Assembly: GCA_963757335.1 (NCBI GenBank)
Contig: CAVWRJ010000025.1
Location: 1,054,001-1,118,000, forward strand
Source of the DNA: DASQPA01 sp963757335
GTDB taxonomy: Bacteria; Acidobacteriota; Thermoanaerobaculia; Multivoradales; UBA5704
Direction: 5' to 3'
DNA: 64,000 nucleotides
A program made the translations under genes and the position numbers. The notes below the pieces were generated by a model, which saw nothing but the letters and a program-made list of their open reading frames with translations, did no database searches and had not been told where the DNA came from. The number at the start of each line of letters is the position of its first letter. Positions within the stretch are counted from its first letter, which is position 1. Of this stretch, positions 42,209 to 52,211 are shown piece after piece.

Positions 42209-43516
42209 ATGTCCGAAGAGTCCAAGCGTTCCCGTCGCCAGTTCAACACCGAGCAGAAGGTCGCCATCCTGCGTCGCCATCTGGTCGACAAGGTCCCCGT
42301 CTCGGACCTCTGTGACGAGTACAGGCTCCAACCCAGCGTCTTCTACCAGTGGCAGCGGTTGGTCTTCGAAAACTGGCCGGCGCCTTCGATGGGGCGGCGG
42401 GCACCAGAACCTCGCAACGCGAGAAGCAGCGGACCGACAAGGTCCAGCACCTCGAGGCCAAGCTCCGGCCGCAAGGACGAGGTCATCGCCGAGATCTGAT
42501 GGAGGAGCATGTCAAGCTAAAAAAAGAACTTGGGGAGCCCTGAACGGCCGCTGGGTTCCCCATGACACACGCGACGCCGTCGTCGACTTCGTCGCACCTG
42601 GACCGAGCAAACCGAGATCCCGGCCGAGCGCTTCTGTCGCCTGGCTCGAGGTGGCGCGAGGGCAAGTTCTACGACTGGCGAAAGCGCTACGGCAAGGCCA
42701 ACGAGCACAACAGCCTGGTACCTCGCGACTCACTGGCTGGAAGACGCGGAGAGACAGGCCATCCTCGACTTCCACGAGCGGTATCCCCCTGGAGGGCTAC
42801 CGGCGCTTGACCTTCATGATGCTGGACGAGGACGTGGTGGCGGTGAGCCCCTCCAGCGCCTACCGGGTCCTCGCCAAGGCCGGCCGGCTCGACCGCTGGA
42901 AACCGAAAGCCCTCCAAGAAGGGCAGGGCTTCCAACAGCCGCTCAGCCCGCACGAGCACTGGCACATCGACATGACCTATCTCAACCTCGCCGGCACGTT
43001 CTACTACCTGTGCTCGGTCCTCGACGGCGCCAGCCGCTCTATCGTCCACTGGGAAATCCGCGAGTCAGATGACCGAGGCCGATGTCGAGATGCATCCTGC
43101 AGCGGGCCCGGGAGCTCTACCCCGATGCCCGGCCGCGGATCATCTCCGACAACGGACCGCAGTTCATCGCCAGGGACTTCAAGGAGTTCGTCCGCATCGC
43201 CGGTATGACCCACGTGCGCACTTCACCCTACTACCCGCAGTCCAACGGCAAGATCGAGCGTTGGCACAAGACGCTGAAGAATGATGCTCTACGGCCCGCC
43301 GTCCCCGCCGACCTCGAGCAAGCCCGCTCGATCGTCACCAAATTTGTCCATCACTACAACCACGTCCGTCTCCACAGCGCTATTGGCTACATCACCCCGA
43401 ACGACTTCCTCAACGGCAGGGCACCTGCAATCTGGGTCGAACGGGATAAAAAGCTCGAGACCGCCAGGCAACTCCGGCGCGAGCGACGCGACGCACAGAG
43501 GGGCCAGGCCGCTTGA
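42209..43516 (+). mobile_element. IS3-family insertion sequence, transposase broken by several frameshifts
   Basis: The OrfA-like start at 42209 follows a perfect AAGGAGG and encodes a helix-turn-helix protein (RRQFNTEQKVAILRRHLVDK, SVFYQWQR). The OrfB part is scattered over three frames: FYDWRKRYGKANEHNSLVPR, YRRLTFMMLDEDVVAVSPSS, and the rve core with HIDMTYLN, RIISDNGPQFIARDF and YYPQSNGKIERWHKTLK holding the D, D and E catalytic residues. At least four frame changes are needed, more than the single programmed -1 shift of IS3 elements, so it is probably dead or badly sequenced. I could not define terminal inverted repeats. Confidence 0.8.
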
Positions 43517-44003
43517 CCTACAACCACCCTATGTCTCTGTTACTCTTACCACCTGCCGTCTTGTTCACGGGGAACCAGTACAGGAGGCTTTCCGGTTGGC
43601 TACTAATGATGTCGGGCCTAGTTGTCGCAGTGCTTTGGAGCTGGCTCTCGCTTGTGGGCTATATCTAGGTACAGAAGAGAGAAACGTCTTACATCCCGGG
43701 AGACCCGGGCCGGTAGAGTCGTCCGCGCGCGACAGGACTCCAGCGCGACGAGACGGGGTGCGACCCCCTGAAACGTCCAGAGACAACAACCTGGCCCTAT
43801 CATCTCTTCTTGTTCCCTGGGTGTTCCTGGCACTAGACTTACTTCAGCCATAAGCCTATATGGATGAGATACTTGCCGATATTTTTTCTCCCACCCAGGG
43901 GGGAGGGACGCTTCGGCGAGGACTCTTCTCAAGCCGGCTCTTTACGAGGCTCCGAGCCGGAACTGCGAGACTCAGTTCTGGAGCTACTCGCTCGAATCTG
44001 GGG
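43517..44003. other. no gene recognised between the IS and the hairpin array
   Basis: The stretch contains short palindromes (for example cccgggagacccggg near 43696) but no frame with coding character or ribosome-binding site. A frame starting near 43860 runs into the hairpin array and is not considered real. Confidence 0.5.
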
Positions 44004-44205
44004 CTACGTGGATCCGGAACGAATCCGCCCAGCTCTCGACTCGGATCTACGTGGATCCGGAACGAATCCACCCAGCTCCGACTCGGATCTACCTGGATCC
44101 GGAACGAATCCACCCAGCTCCGACCTTGAATCTACGTGGATCTGGAACGAATCCACCTAGATCCCGACTTCGAGCTGCGTGGATCTGGAGCAGATCCAGA
44201 GGACT
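44004..44205. repeat. tandem array of five 42-43 bp hairpin units
   Basis: Units start at 44004, 44047, 44089, 44132 and 44175. Each carries an inverted repeat of the type gtggat(ccggaacga)atccac. In the last unit the arms have changed to tggatct/agatcca, which keeps the pairing. It lies 130-330 bases upstream of the gene at 44339. Confidence 0.8.
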
Positions 44206-44338
44206 CAGCGCTGGAGCTAGGAGATCCGGCGCTGCGCCCCTAAGATCGCCCCCCAGGATCTCCACCACCGGGACCGCGAGCGGCAGGCGCCGCTCGCGAT
44301 CCCTCTACCAACGACCCGCGGTGGAGAAGGAGAAGGCC

Positions 44339-44725
44339 ATGGCGGTGACCGGAAAATCGTTCGCGGCACGCACCACCCGTTGGGACGTGCTGGTCAGCAA
44401 CCAACCGAGCTTCCCCGACGTTGCGTACCTCGCGGACGATCTCGAGAAGCTGAAAGAGCTGCTCGCCCAGGCGCGCAGCTTGGAGGCTCGGCAGGAGGAC
44501 CTCCGCAGCCAAGCCCGCAAGGCCAGTGCCGAGCTCAAGCAGACTCTACGGGAGGGGGAAAAGCTCCGCTCCCGGCTGGGCGCGAACCTCAAGGGCAAGC
44601 TCGGCTTCTCCGACCCCGAGCTCGCCAAGTACGGGTTCCGCCCGCGGTCGACCGCCGTCCGCAAGCGCAAGAAAACCGGCACGCCTGAAGCGAGCACGGT
44701 GCCTACGCCGGATCCCAAGGCGTAG
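44339..44725 (+). CDS. small coiled-coil protein of unknown function
   Basis: A 128-residue basic protein beginning MAVTGKSFAARTTRWDVLVS, with GAGAAGGAGAAGG upstream. The middle (about 30-80) is a strong coiled coil (LEKLKELLAQARSLEARQED), followed by RLGANLKGKLGFSDPELAKY and a Lys/Arg- and Pro/Thr-rich tail. Similar short proteins (coiled coil, then GxxxLRG-GFxxxxL-xxGxxPR) are familiar from Acidobacteriota genomes, but their role is unknown. It marks the return to core-like DNA. Confidence 0.7.
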   Translation: MAVTGKSFAARTTRWDVLVSNQPSFPDVAYLADDLEKLKELLAQARSLEARQEDLRSQARKASAELKQTLREGEKLRSRLGANLKGKLGFSDPELAKYGFRPRSTAVRKRKKTGTPEASTVPTPDPKA

Positions 44726-44734
44726 GCCGCCACG

Positions 44735-45892
44735 CTACTTCCCCACGACGAGGAGCACGAACGACCCCGGGACCGGGCTCGGCCGCGGGTGCGGCTGCTC
44801 GGCGGTGGGGGCGGCGGCGGGGTTGAACTTGGCCGTCGCCAGGTAGACGCGGTGGGTCTTCTCGTCGAGCGCCATGGTGCGGGCGCCGCGCTCGGTCGGC
44901 ACGTTGTCGACCACCTTGAAGCCGCCCGCCGTGTCCGGGGCGAGGACCGTCAGGGTGCCCGAACCGTTCGAGCTGAAGCCGAGGTCGGTCCCCGGGTCGA
45001 AGCCGTTGGCATCCACCCCCTCGCCGATCGGCGGGGTGCCCATCACCTTGCCGGTCGTGAAGTCGACGGCGGCGGCCATCTTGTTGCCGCAGCCGATGAG
45101 CAGCCGGCCGCGCTTGCGGTCGATCGCCATGCCGGACGGCTCGTCGCAGGGGGTGAGCGGCCAGCGCTCGGCGACGGTGAGCTTGGTGGCGTCGAGCGCC
45201 ACGACCTCGTTCTTGTCCTCGATGTTGACGAAGACCCGGCCCTTCAAGTCGGTGGTCGCGAACTCGGGCTTGCCGCCGAGCGGGATCGTGCCGGCGACGG
45301 CGTACGAGTTGGCGTCGATCACCGTCGCGTTCCCCGACCGGCCGTTGAAGGCGAAGACCTTCTTCGAGAACGGGTCATAGAGGATCGCGTCCGGATTCTC
45401 GCCCGACGCCTTGACCGTCTGCAGCACCTTGAGCGTCTTCAGATCGAAGACCGTCACCTCGGAGCTCTTGCCGTTGCTGATGAAGCCGCGGCCGAGATCG
45501 GGCGCCAGGGCGACGCCGTGCACCCCCGAGAGGTTCGGGATGTCCCCCACCACCTTGTCGCTGTCCAAGTCCAGAACCATCACATGGGTCCCGCGGGTGA
45601 CGTAGAGCCGGCGGGCGGCGGGGTCGACCGACAGGTAGTCCCAGCCGCCCTCCCCTCCCACCGGGAGGCGCTTGATCACGTGGTAGCCAGAGCCGCCGAA
45701 GGCCGCCGAGGCAGCGGACCTCGCGGTCTTCGCCGTGGTCTTGGCGGTGGCCGATTTCGCCGATGCCGCCGATGTCGCCGATGTAGCCGATGTCGCCGAT
45801 GTCGCCGCCGAGGCGACTCCGGCCGCGAGGCCCAAGCCCAAGGCAAAAAGGGTCAGGGCGAACCGTCCATACCTGCTGTTCTCAGTCTTCAT
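44735..45892 (-). CDS. secreted YncE-like beta-propeller protein
   Basis: A 385-residue exported protein of the YVTN/YncE beta-propeller class. The signal peptide (FALTLFALGLGLAAGVASAA) is followed by a Ser/Ala/Thr low-complexity segment and about seven blades (GWDYLSVDPAARRLYVTRG, SGVHGVALAPDLGRGFISN, FATTDLKGRVFVNIEDKNEV, PSGMAIDRKRGRLLIGCG). The start at 45892 is taken because the frame upstream adds only basic residues before the signal. The segment after the cleavage site is a 9-bp minisatellite read as Ser-Ala-Thr. Such propellers often bind ligands or partners in the periplasm; no enzyme activity can be assigned. Confidence 0.85.
   Translation of the reverse strand: MKTENSRYGRFALTLFALGLGLAAGVASAATSATSATSATSAASAKSATAKTTAKTARSAASAAFGGSGYHVIKRLPVGGEGGWDYLSVDPAARRLYVTRGTHVMVLDLDSDKVVGDIPNLSGVHGVALAPDLGRGFISNGKSSEVTVFDLKTLKVLQTVKASGENPDAILYDPFSKKVFAFNGRSGNATVIDANSYAVAGTIPLGGKPEFATTDLKGRVFVNIEDKNEVVALDATKLTVAERWPLTPCDEPSGMAIDRKRGRLLIGCGNKMAAAVDFTTGKVMGTPPIGEGVDANGFDPGTDLGFSSNGSGTLTVLAPDTAGGFKVVDNVPTERGARTMALDEKTHRVYLATAKFNPAAAPTAEQPHPRPSPVPGSFVLLVVGK
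45750..45803. repeat. 9-bp minisatellite (gccgatgtc), 6 units
   Basis: Units gccgatttc, gccgatgcc, gccgatgtc, gccgatgta, gccgatgtc and gccgatgtc are read on the minus strand as Ser-Ala-Thr/Ala/Lys just after the YncE-like signal peptide. Confidence 0.85.
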
Positions 45893-46029
45893 GTCTTCTC
45901 CTTGCCGCCATCGCGGCCGATCGGGCACCGATCCTATCCCGAGAGCGCAGATCGGAGTATCGGCACGAAGGATGCAAGATCGTCGGGAGCCCGGGATCTG
46001 TCGTGCCGGGTGTTCCAGGGTGGTGATGT

Positions 46030-46891
46030 ATGGCAGTACGGCTCGTCGTTGTCCTCCTCAGTCTGACCTTCGCGGTGGGCTGCGCCACCACCCGATCCGC
46101 TCCGCCCTCTACCGCTTCGGGCAGCCGGCTGCAGACGGTGGGCGCCGATCTCGGGAGCGCCGGGAGAACCCTGGCGGGCACGGTGCGCGAGCTCCCTCCC
46201 CACACGACGGCGCAGTGGACCTACCTCGGCGCCCTCGCCGGACTCTCAGCCGTTCTCGAAAATCGTAAGGAGGAGCTCCGCCAGCAGGTCCTGCGCTCGA
46301 GCGCCTTCCGCCACAGCGGCTGGACCGAGATCGGCGGCCAGTTGGGCCTGTCGCGCAACGCGGAGATCGCGGCCGCCGGTTTCTATGTGACCGGGCTGGC
46401 TGCCGGCCTGCCGCGGACGCGGGAGACCGGTCTTCTCCTCGGCGAGTCGCTGCTCGCCGCCCAGGCCGGCACCGGTGTGCTCAACTTCGTCTTCTCGGAG
46501 GAGCGCCCAGAGAAGGGCGGACGGCTCCGCTATTTTCACTCGGGGGGGAGCAGCGCCTCGATCCACATGACCAACACGATGGCCGTGGCGCGGGTCTTCG
46601 ACTACGAGATCGCCGCGAGCGGCTGGACGGGGACGTGGGGCGACCCTCGCCCGGGTGGGGGTCTACGCCATTCCCGCCGTCACCGCCTGGCAGCGTCTGC
46701 GCTCCGACCAGCACTACCTCTGGAACGTCGTCCTCGGCGGCGGAGCGAGCTTCTACATCACGAGCGCCCTGCTGCGGGCGCACGACCGGCAGGCCGAGCC
46801 TGCCCCCGGGCCGCGGATCGCGCGGATCGCGGTAGCTCCCCTCGTCACCCAGCGGCGCGGGCGCGGGCTCCGCTTCAGCTGTTCCTTCTAG
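46030..46891 (+). CDS. PAP2-like lipoprotein (apparent frameshift)
   Basis: A diverged membrane-associated phosphatidic acid phosphatase (PAP2) relative with a lipobox (LTFAVGC). The PAP2 regions are altered: FSEERPEKGGRLRYFHSGGS SASIH stands where PSGH is expected, and RLRSDQHYLWNVVLGGGASF stands for the final H-x3-D motif. The frame changes near 46644, where a single extra c separates WTGTWGDP from RVGVYAIPAVTAW, so the gene is probably intact in reality (about 286 residues). It lies directly upstream of a canonical PAP2 gene, with 20 bases between them. Confidence 0.65.
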
Positions 46892-46911
46892 CCAAAATCA
46901 GGAGGTCTCTC

Positions 46912-47850
46912 ATGAAGCGTTCGATCATCGCTCCGGCCTCTCGCCAGCGGACGGCGGGTTTCCTCTTGCTCTCGCTCCTCCTCTGGAGCGGCGCCGGCGC
47001 CCTGCCCCTCGCCGCCCAGGTCCCCGATTCCCAGAGCGCCCGGCCCCCCGAGCGGCCGGCGGCGTCGGCGGCGCTGGCGGCGCTGGCGGCGCCCGCGGCG
47101 GACGCGGCGGACGCCAGCGGCGCGCCGGAGGGCAGGTGGCCGAGCTACGGCCGGCTTCTCCTGGGCGACCTCCAGGATACGGTCGGGGCGCCCCTCCACT
47201 GGCAGGCCCGGGAGTGGGAGCTCTTCTCGCTCTCGGTCGCGGGCCTCGGCGTCGTGTCGCTCGCCGACGGCCGGATGCGGGACTCCGAGCGCCACAACCA
47301 CAGCGCCTTCGCCGATAACATCTCCCGCGACTTCGAGCCGCTGGGGAGCGGCGGCGCTTTCGGCGTGCTCGGCGCCTTTTACCTGGAGAGCCTCGTCCGC
47401 CACGACGACCGGGCCCGGGCGGTGGCCGAGGACGGCCTCGCCGCGAGCATCATCGCGGGCGGCCTCATCACCCCGGCGATCAAGTACGTGGCCGGCCGCA
47501 ATCGCCCGCGCGACGCGACCCGGACCTACGACTTCAAGCCTTTCAGCGGCCAGTCCTCGTTCCCCTCGGGGCACACCACCGAGGCTTTCGCCGTGGCCTC
47601 GGTCGTGGCCTACGAGTACGACTCCCCCTGGGTCAAGACGCTGGCCTACGGGTCGGCGGCGCTCGTCGGCTACGCCCGCATCCACCACCAGGCCCACTTC
47701 CTCTCCGACGTCACCGCGGGCGCCCTCATCGGCACCACCGTCGGACGCACGATCGCGGCGCGGAACCACGACCGGCGCTATCACCTCGCCTTCGTGCCGG
47801 TCTCCGGCCCGCGTCAGGAGACCGGAGTGGGGGCGGTGCTCAGCTTCTGA
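46912..47850 (+). CDS. PAP2-superfamily lipid phosphatase
   Basis: A 312-residue exported PAP2 phosphatase that removes phosphate from lipid phosphates such as undecaprenyl pyrophosphate or phosphatidate. The three catalytic motifs are clear: KYVAGRNRPR, SSFPSGHTTEAF and YARIHHQAHFLSDV. A signal peptide (FLLLSLLLWSGAGALPLAAQ) is followed by an Ala-rich segment built from a 9-bp minisatellite (47062-47115). AGGAGG lies upstream of the ATG at 46912. It forms a tandem pair with the diverged PAP2 lipoprotein. Confidence 0.9.
   Translation: MKRSIIAPASRQRTAGFLLLSLLLWSGAGALPLAAQVPDSQSARPPERPAASAALAALAAPAADAADASGAPEGRWPSYGRLLLGDLQDTVGAPLHWQAREWELFSLSVAGLGVVSLADGRMRDSERHNHSAFADNISRDFEPLGSGGAFGVLGAFYLESLVRHDDRARAVAEDGLAASIIAGGLITPAIKYVAGRNRPRDATRTYDFKPFSGQSSFPSGHTTEAFAVASVVAYEYDSPWVKTLAYGSAALVGYARIHHQAHFLSDVTAGALIGTTVGRTIAARNHDRRYHLAFVPVSGPRQETGVGAVLSF
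47062..47115. repeat. 9-bp minisatellite (gcgctggcg-type), 6 units, inside the PAP2 gene
   Basis: Units gcgtcggcg, gcgctggcg, gcgctggcg, gcgcccgcg, gcggacgcg and gcggacgcc are read in frame as Ala/Leu/Pro/Asp triplets after the signal peptide. Confidence 0.7.
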
Positions 47851-47859
47851 CTTTTCGGC

Positions 47860-47940
47860 ACTGGCTCCGTGGGCTCCTGCGGGCGGCTCCTTCGGGCGCT
47901 TCGCGCGCCAGTCGCCGTCCTCGGAACCAACGGAGCCAGT
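47860..47940. repeat. palindromic intergenic element, copy C (inverted)
   Basis: An 81-bp element running from actggctccg to cggagccagt, in the opposite orientation to copies A and B and diverged in its core. It sits between the convergent PAP2 and RND genes. Confidence 0.8.
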
Positions 47941-47949
47941 CCTGGCGGT

Positions 47950-50900
47950 TCAGACCGGGGGCGGGGCGGTGTGGCCGAGGTGCAGCCGATGCCGCTTCGT
48001 CGACGGCATCCGGCGGTGGATGGCGACGTAGGCCGAGGGCACGGCATAAAGGGTGACCAGGGTCGAGAGGCCGAGGCCGCCGATGACCGCCAGGGCGAGC
48101 GGCTTCTGGAGCTCGGCTCCGGCCCCCAGGCCGAGGGCGAGCGGCAGGAGGCCGAAGAGGGTGCAGAGGGTGGTCATGAGGATGGGGCGCAGGCGGACCC
48201 GGGCGGCGTTGGCGACCGCCTCTTCGAAGGGCGTGCCGCGATCGCGCAGGTGGTGGGCGTAGTCGAGCATGACGATGCCGTTCTTGACCACCAGGCCGAT
48301 CAAGAGGATGAGCCCCATGGCCGCCGAGACGTTGAGCTCGGTGCCGGTCAGCCGAAGGAGGAGGAAGGAGCCGCCGAGCGACAGCGGTGCCGCGCCGAGG
48401 AGGAGGAGAGCCGGGGTGAAGGCGCGGAACTCGAAGACGAGGATGATGAGGACGAGCCCGGCGGCGATGGCGAAGACCAAGAGCAGCTCGGAGAAGGCCT
48501 GGCGCTGCGACTCGTACTGCCCGCCGACCTCGAAGGTGTAGCCCACCGGCAGACGCACCTTGGCGAGCCGGGCCTGGATCTCCTGGACGGCGCTCCCCAG
48601 GTCACGCCCTTCGAGCCGGGCGGTCATCAAGGCCATCTGGCGCAGGTTCTCCCGCGAGAGGACGCTCTCGCCGGCGGCGGGGACGGCGCGCCCGAGGGAG
48701 GACAGCGGGACCAGCTTGCCGTCGGCGCCCCGCAGCGGGGTCGAGGCGAGCCGGGCCGGATCGAAGCGCACCGCGTCGGGGTAGCGCACCCGCACCGGGA
48801 TCTGGCGGTCGAGCTGGCGAACGCTGGTGGCGGTCTCCCCCAGCCAGTCGGAGGCGAGCTGGGTCGAGATCTGGTCGACGGTGAGACCGGCGCGGCCGGC
48901 GGCCACCGGATCGATCTCCCAGGTGAGCTCGGGGCTCCCCTTCTGGACCCCCACGAGGTCGACGACGCCCTGGACCCCCGAGACGATGGGCTGGATCTGC
49001 TCCGACAGCCGGTCGAGGACGGCGGGGTCGTCGCCGAAGATCTTGACCTCGATCGGCGTCGGCGCCCCCTCCAGGTCGCCGATCATGTCCTGGAGAATCT
49101 GGGCGAACTCGATGTCGACGCCCGGCACCGCCTGGTGCATCTTGCCGCGGAGGTCGTCGATCACCTCCTGGGAGGTCCGCGAGCGCTGGCGGCGGGCCTT
49201 CAAACGCACCAGGATGTCGCCCTTGTTCTGCTCGGTGGCGAAGATGCCGAGCTCCGAGCCGGTACGGCGGGAGAAGCTCGCGACCTCCGGGGTCTTGGCC
49301 ACGATCGCTTCCATCTTCCGCACCAGGCGGTCGCTCTCTTCCAGCGCCGAGCCGGGCGGGGTCAGGTAGTCGACGACGAAGCCCCCCTCGTCCATCTCGG
49401 GAAGGAAGCCGGAGGGCATCCGCAGATAGAGGAGCACCGCGAGGACGGCGAGACCGAGGGCGCCCAGGAGGGGGACGATCGGCCGGTGGATCACGGCGCC
49501 CAGGCTCCGCGCGTAGACCCGCTCCATGCGCTCGCCGCGGGGCGGTTTCGGCGGGGCGGCGGGCGTGCCGGGCGCGCCGGGATCGCCGGGAGCGGGGCAT
49601 GCTTGTGTCCCCGGTGCCGGTAGGCGAAGCGGGAGAGGAGCGGGATGAGCTCCAGGGCGAGCACGAGCGAGATCAAAACGGCGACCGAGAGGGTGAGCGA
49701 GAGGGCGCGGAAGAACTGGCCGACCACCCCGGAGAGGAGACCCAGGGGCGCCAGCACGACGACCGTCGTCAGGGTCGAGCCGACGACCGGGGCGACCAGC
49801 TCGGCGGTCGCGTCCCAGACCGCCTCGGGCGCCGCCCCGGCCTCCATCTGGCGAAAGATGTTCTCGACGACGACCACGGCATCGTCGATCACCAGGCCGA
49901 TGGCGACCGCGAGGCCTCCCATCGACATGAGGTTGATCGACTCCCCGAAGAGGCGCATGAAGAGGAAGGTCGAGACGACGGTGAGCGGGAGGGTAATGGC
50001 GGAGACCAGGGTGACCCGCCAGTCGCGGAGGAAAAGAAGGAGGACGATCACCGCGAGGACGCTGCCGATCAGGATGGCGTCGCGCACGTTGGCGATGGCG
50101 GTGGCGACGAACTCGGCGAGGTCGTAGACCTTGGAGATCCGGAGACCCGAGGGCAGGGCCTTGGCGAGATCTCTCGTCACCTGGTCCACCCCCGCTTCGA
50201 CTGAGAGGATGTTGGTGTCGACCTGCTGCGAGATGTTGACGATGGCGGCGTCCTGGCCGCCCCCGGTGACCAGGTTGGTGCGATCGGGGGAGCCGGGGAA
50301 GACGGTCGCCACGTCGGCGACCCGGATCGTCGCTCCGCGGCGGACGGCGACCGGGGTGTCGGCGATCTGGGCCGGCGAGGAGAAGAGGCCGGAGGCGAGC
50401 ACGAGGTTCTGCCGGCCGGCGGACGGGAAGCGCCCCACCGGCGCCAGCTGGTTGGCGGTGCGGAGGGCCTCGGAGACGTCGTGCACGGTGAGGCCGGTGG
50501 CGAGGAGCTTCCCGGGGTCGGTCACCACCTCGAACTCGCGGCTGTCGGTCGCCATGACCTCGACCTTGCCGACGCCCGGCACCCGCGACACGGCGGGACG
50601 GACGACGAAGAAGGCGTAGTCCCGGAGGTCCGGGACGGGGAGCTTCCCGGTCAGGTTGAGGCTCAGCATGGGGAAGGAGGCGGCGGTCAGCCGCTCGGCC
50701 TGGAGGGTGACCTCCGGCGGCATCTCCGAGCGCGCTTCCTCGATGCGGTTCTGGAGCTGCTGGAGGGCGATCGCCATGTCGGTGTCGGGGGCGAACTGGG
50801 CCGAGATCTCGGTCGAGCCGCGGAAGGTGCGGGAGCGCACCCGGAGGATGCCGGGGACCTCCATCGCCGCCTGCTCCAGGGGACGGGTGACGGCGAGGAG

Positions 50901-51077
50901 CATCGAGCGCGCCGGCAGGATGCCGCTATGGCCGATGACCAGGATGCGGGGGAACTGGAGCGGCGGATAGATGCTGCTGGGGAGCGACGGCAGCACGATG
51001 GCGCCGCCCACCGCGAGCAGCACCGTGAGCAGGATCACCGCCCGCGGATGGCGCTCCCCCAGGTGTAGGAACTTCAC
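47950..51077 (-). CDS. RND-family inner-membrane efflux transporter (apparent frameshift)
   Basis: About 1042 residues if corrected. The GTG start at 51077 overlaps the stop of the membrane-fusion gene. It has the RND layout: first TM (PRAVILLTVLLAVGGAIVLP), porter domain, then the TM4 block LMSMGGLAVAIGLVIDDAVV with its paired Asp, a second porter domain, and the C-terminal TM bundle (LNVSAAMGLILLIGLVVKNG). The frame must change near 49610, between RFAYRHRGHKHAP and PKPPRGERMERVYAR. The linker there contains a 9-bp minisatellite. The motifs fit multidrug or metal efflux; the substrate cannot be told. Confidence 0.85.
49562..49597. repeat. 9-bp minisatellite, 4 units, in the RND linker
   Basis: Units ggcgtgccg, ggcgcgccg, ggatcgccg and ggagcgggg lie at the cytoplasmic linker between the two RND halves, next to the apparent frameshift. 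Confidence 0.6.
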
Positions 51078-52211
51078 GGCCGCGGCTCTCCCGAGGCCGT
51101 TCCGGGAGCCGATGTTGCCGGCGCCGCGGAGGCGGTCACCGCGGCGCCGTCCGGCAGGCCGTTCTGCCCCTGGACGACGACCCGGGCGCCGGCCGCGATC
51201 CCGGCGAGGACCTCCGCATCCGGGCCGGTGGTGATGCCGAGCCGCACCTCGACCCGATGGGCTTTGTTCTGGGCGTCGACGGTGTAGACGAAGGTCTGCG
51301 GCCCCTCCTGGACGACGGCGGCGGCGGGGACGACGACGGCGTCCTGGTGCTCCTCGCCGGCGATCTCGACCTGGACCGGGGTCCCCGCCGGCAGGTTCGT
51401 CCCCGTAGTGAAGGCGAGGCGGACGCTCGCCGACGTCGTCGTCGGGTCGACGGCGGGGGGGCGCGCGATGACTTTCGCCGCGAAGAGGGCGTCGCCCGGC
51501 CCGCGCACCCGCGCCGGGTTGCCGAGGGCGATGCCGGCGAGCTGGTCTGAGAGGGACCGGCGCCTCGACCTGGAGCCGGGTGGGATCGATGAGCCGGAGG
51601 ACGGCGTCGGAGCCGGGCTCGACTAAGTCCCCCGGGTTGTGGGCGCGCTCGGCGACCACCCCGTCGAAGGGGGCGCGGAGGACGGCGCGGGTGGCGAGAT
51701 CGGCGGACGAGGCCCGGGCGGTCTTCACCTCGGCGAGGCTGGCCTCGGCGTCGGAGAGCTCGCGCCGGGCGTCCTCGACCTCCTTCTTGGCCGCGATGCC
51801 GCGCTCAAAGAGCCCCTGGAGACGGTCGAAGTTGGCCCGCGCCAGGGTGAGCCGGGACTCTCCCCGCGCCACGTCGGCCCGGCGGGTGGCGGCGTCGGCC
51901 TGGAGCGACGGGATGTCGAAGCGCACCAGGAGATCGCCGCGGCGCACCCGCTCCCCCACCCCCTTGGGCATCTCGGCGATCCGCGCCGACTGGGGGGCGG
52001 TCACCACCAGCTCGGCCCCGGTCGCCGGCTTGACGAGGCCGGTCGCCTGGACGACGCGGTGGATGGCACCCCGCCGCGCCGCCTGGACGGTGACCGGCAC
52101 CGGCGCCGTGGTGTCGACCTGCTCCGCGGGGGTACCGCCGCAGGCGAGGGGAAGAATGGCAAAGAGAAAGGGGACGAAAAGGCGACCCGCCCGGCACGTG
52201 CGTTCTCTCAT
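51074..52211 (-). CDS. RND periplasmic adaptor (membrane-fusion) protein (apparent frameshift)
   Basis: A lipoprotein-like HlyD/MFP-family adaptor. The signal with lipobox is FLFAILPLACGG, followed by the lipoyl domain half TGLVKPATGAELVVTAPQSA, a coiled hairpin (LTLARANFDRLQGLFERGIA), lipoyl return (RAPFDGVVAERAHNPGDLVE), and a beta-barrel (VQVEIAGEEHQDAVVVPAAA). The frame must shift by one base near 51552, between LQVEAPVPL and SDQLAGIALGNPARV. It overlaps both neighbours (ATGA with the upstream OMF stop, GTGA with the RND start), so the three genes are coupled. About 379 residues if corrected. Confidence 0.85.

Noticed and set aside
43860..44129. Open frame through the hairpin array
   Set aside because: Its translation only reflects the repeat unit (Trp-Ile-Arg-Asn-Glu-Ser-Thr), with no ribosome-binding site and no similarity.
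44004..44205. Short regular repeats that could suggest a CRISPR array
   Set aside because: The 42-43 bp units are contiguous with no unique spacers and no cas genes nearby.
46888..47784. Minus-strand open frame opposite the second PAP2 gene
   Set aside because: The PAP2 catalytic motifs are on the plus strand; the antisense frame is low-complexity.
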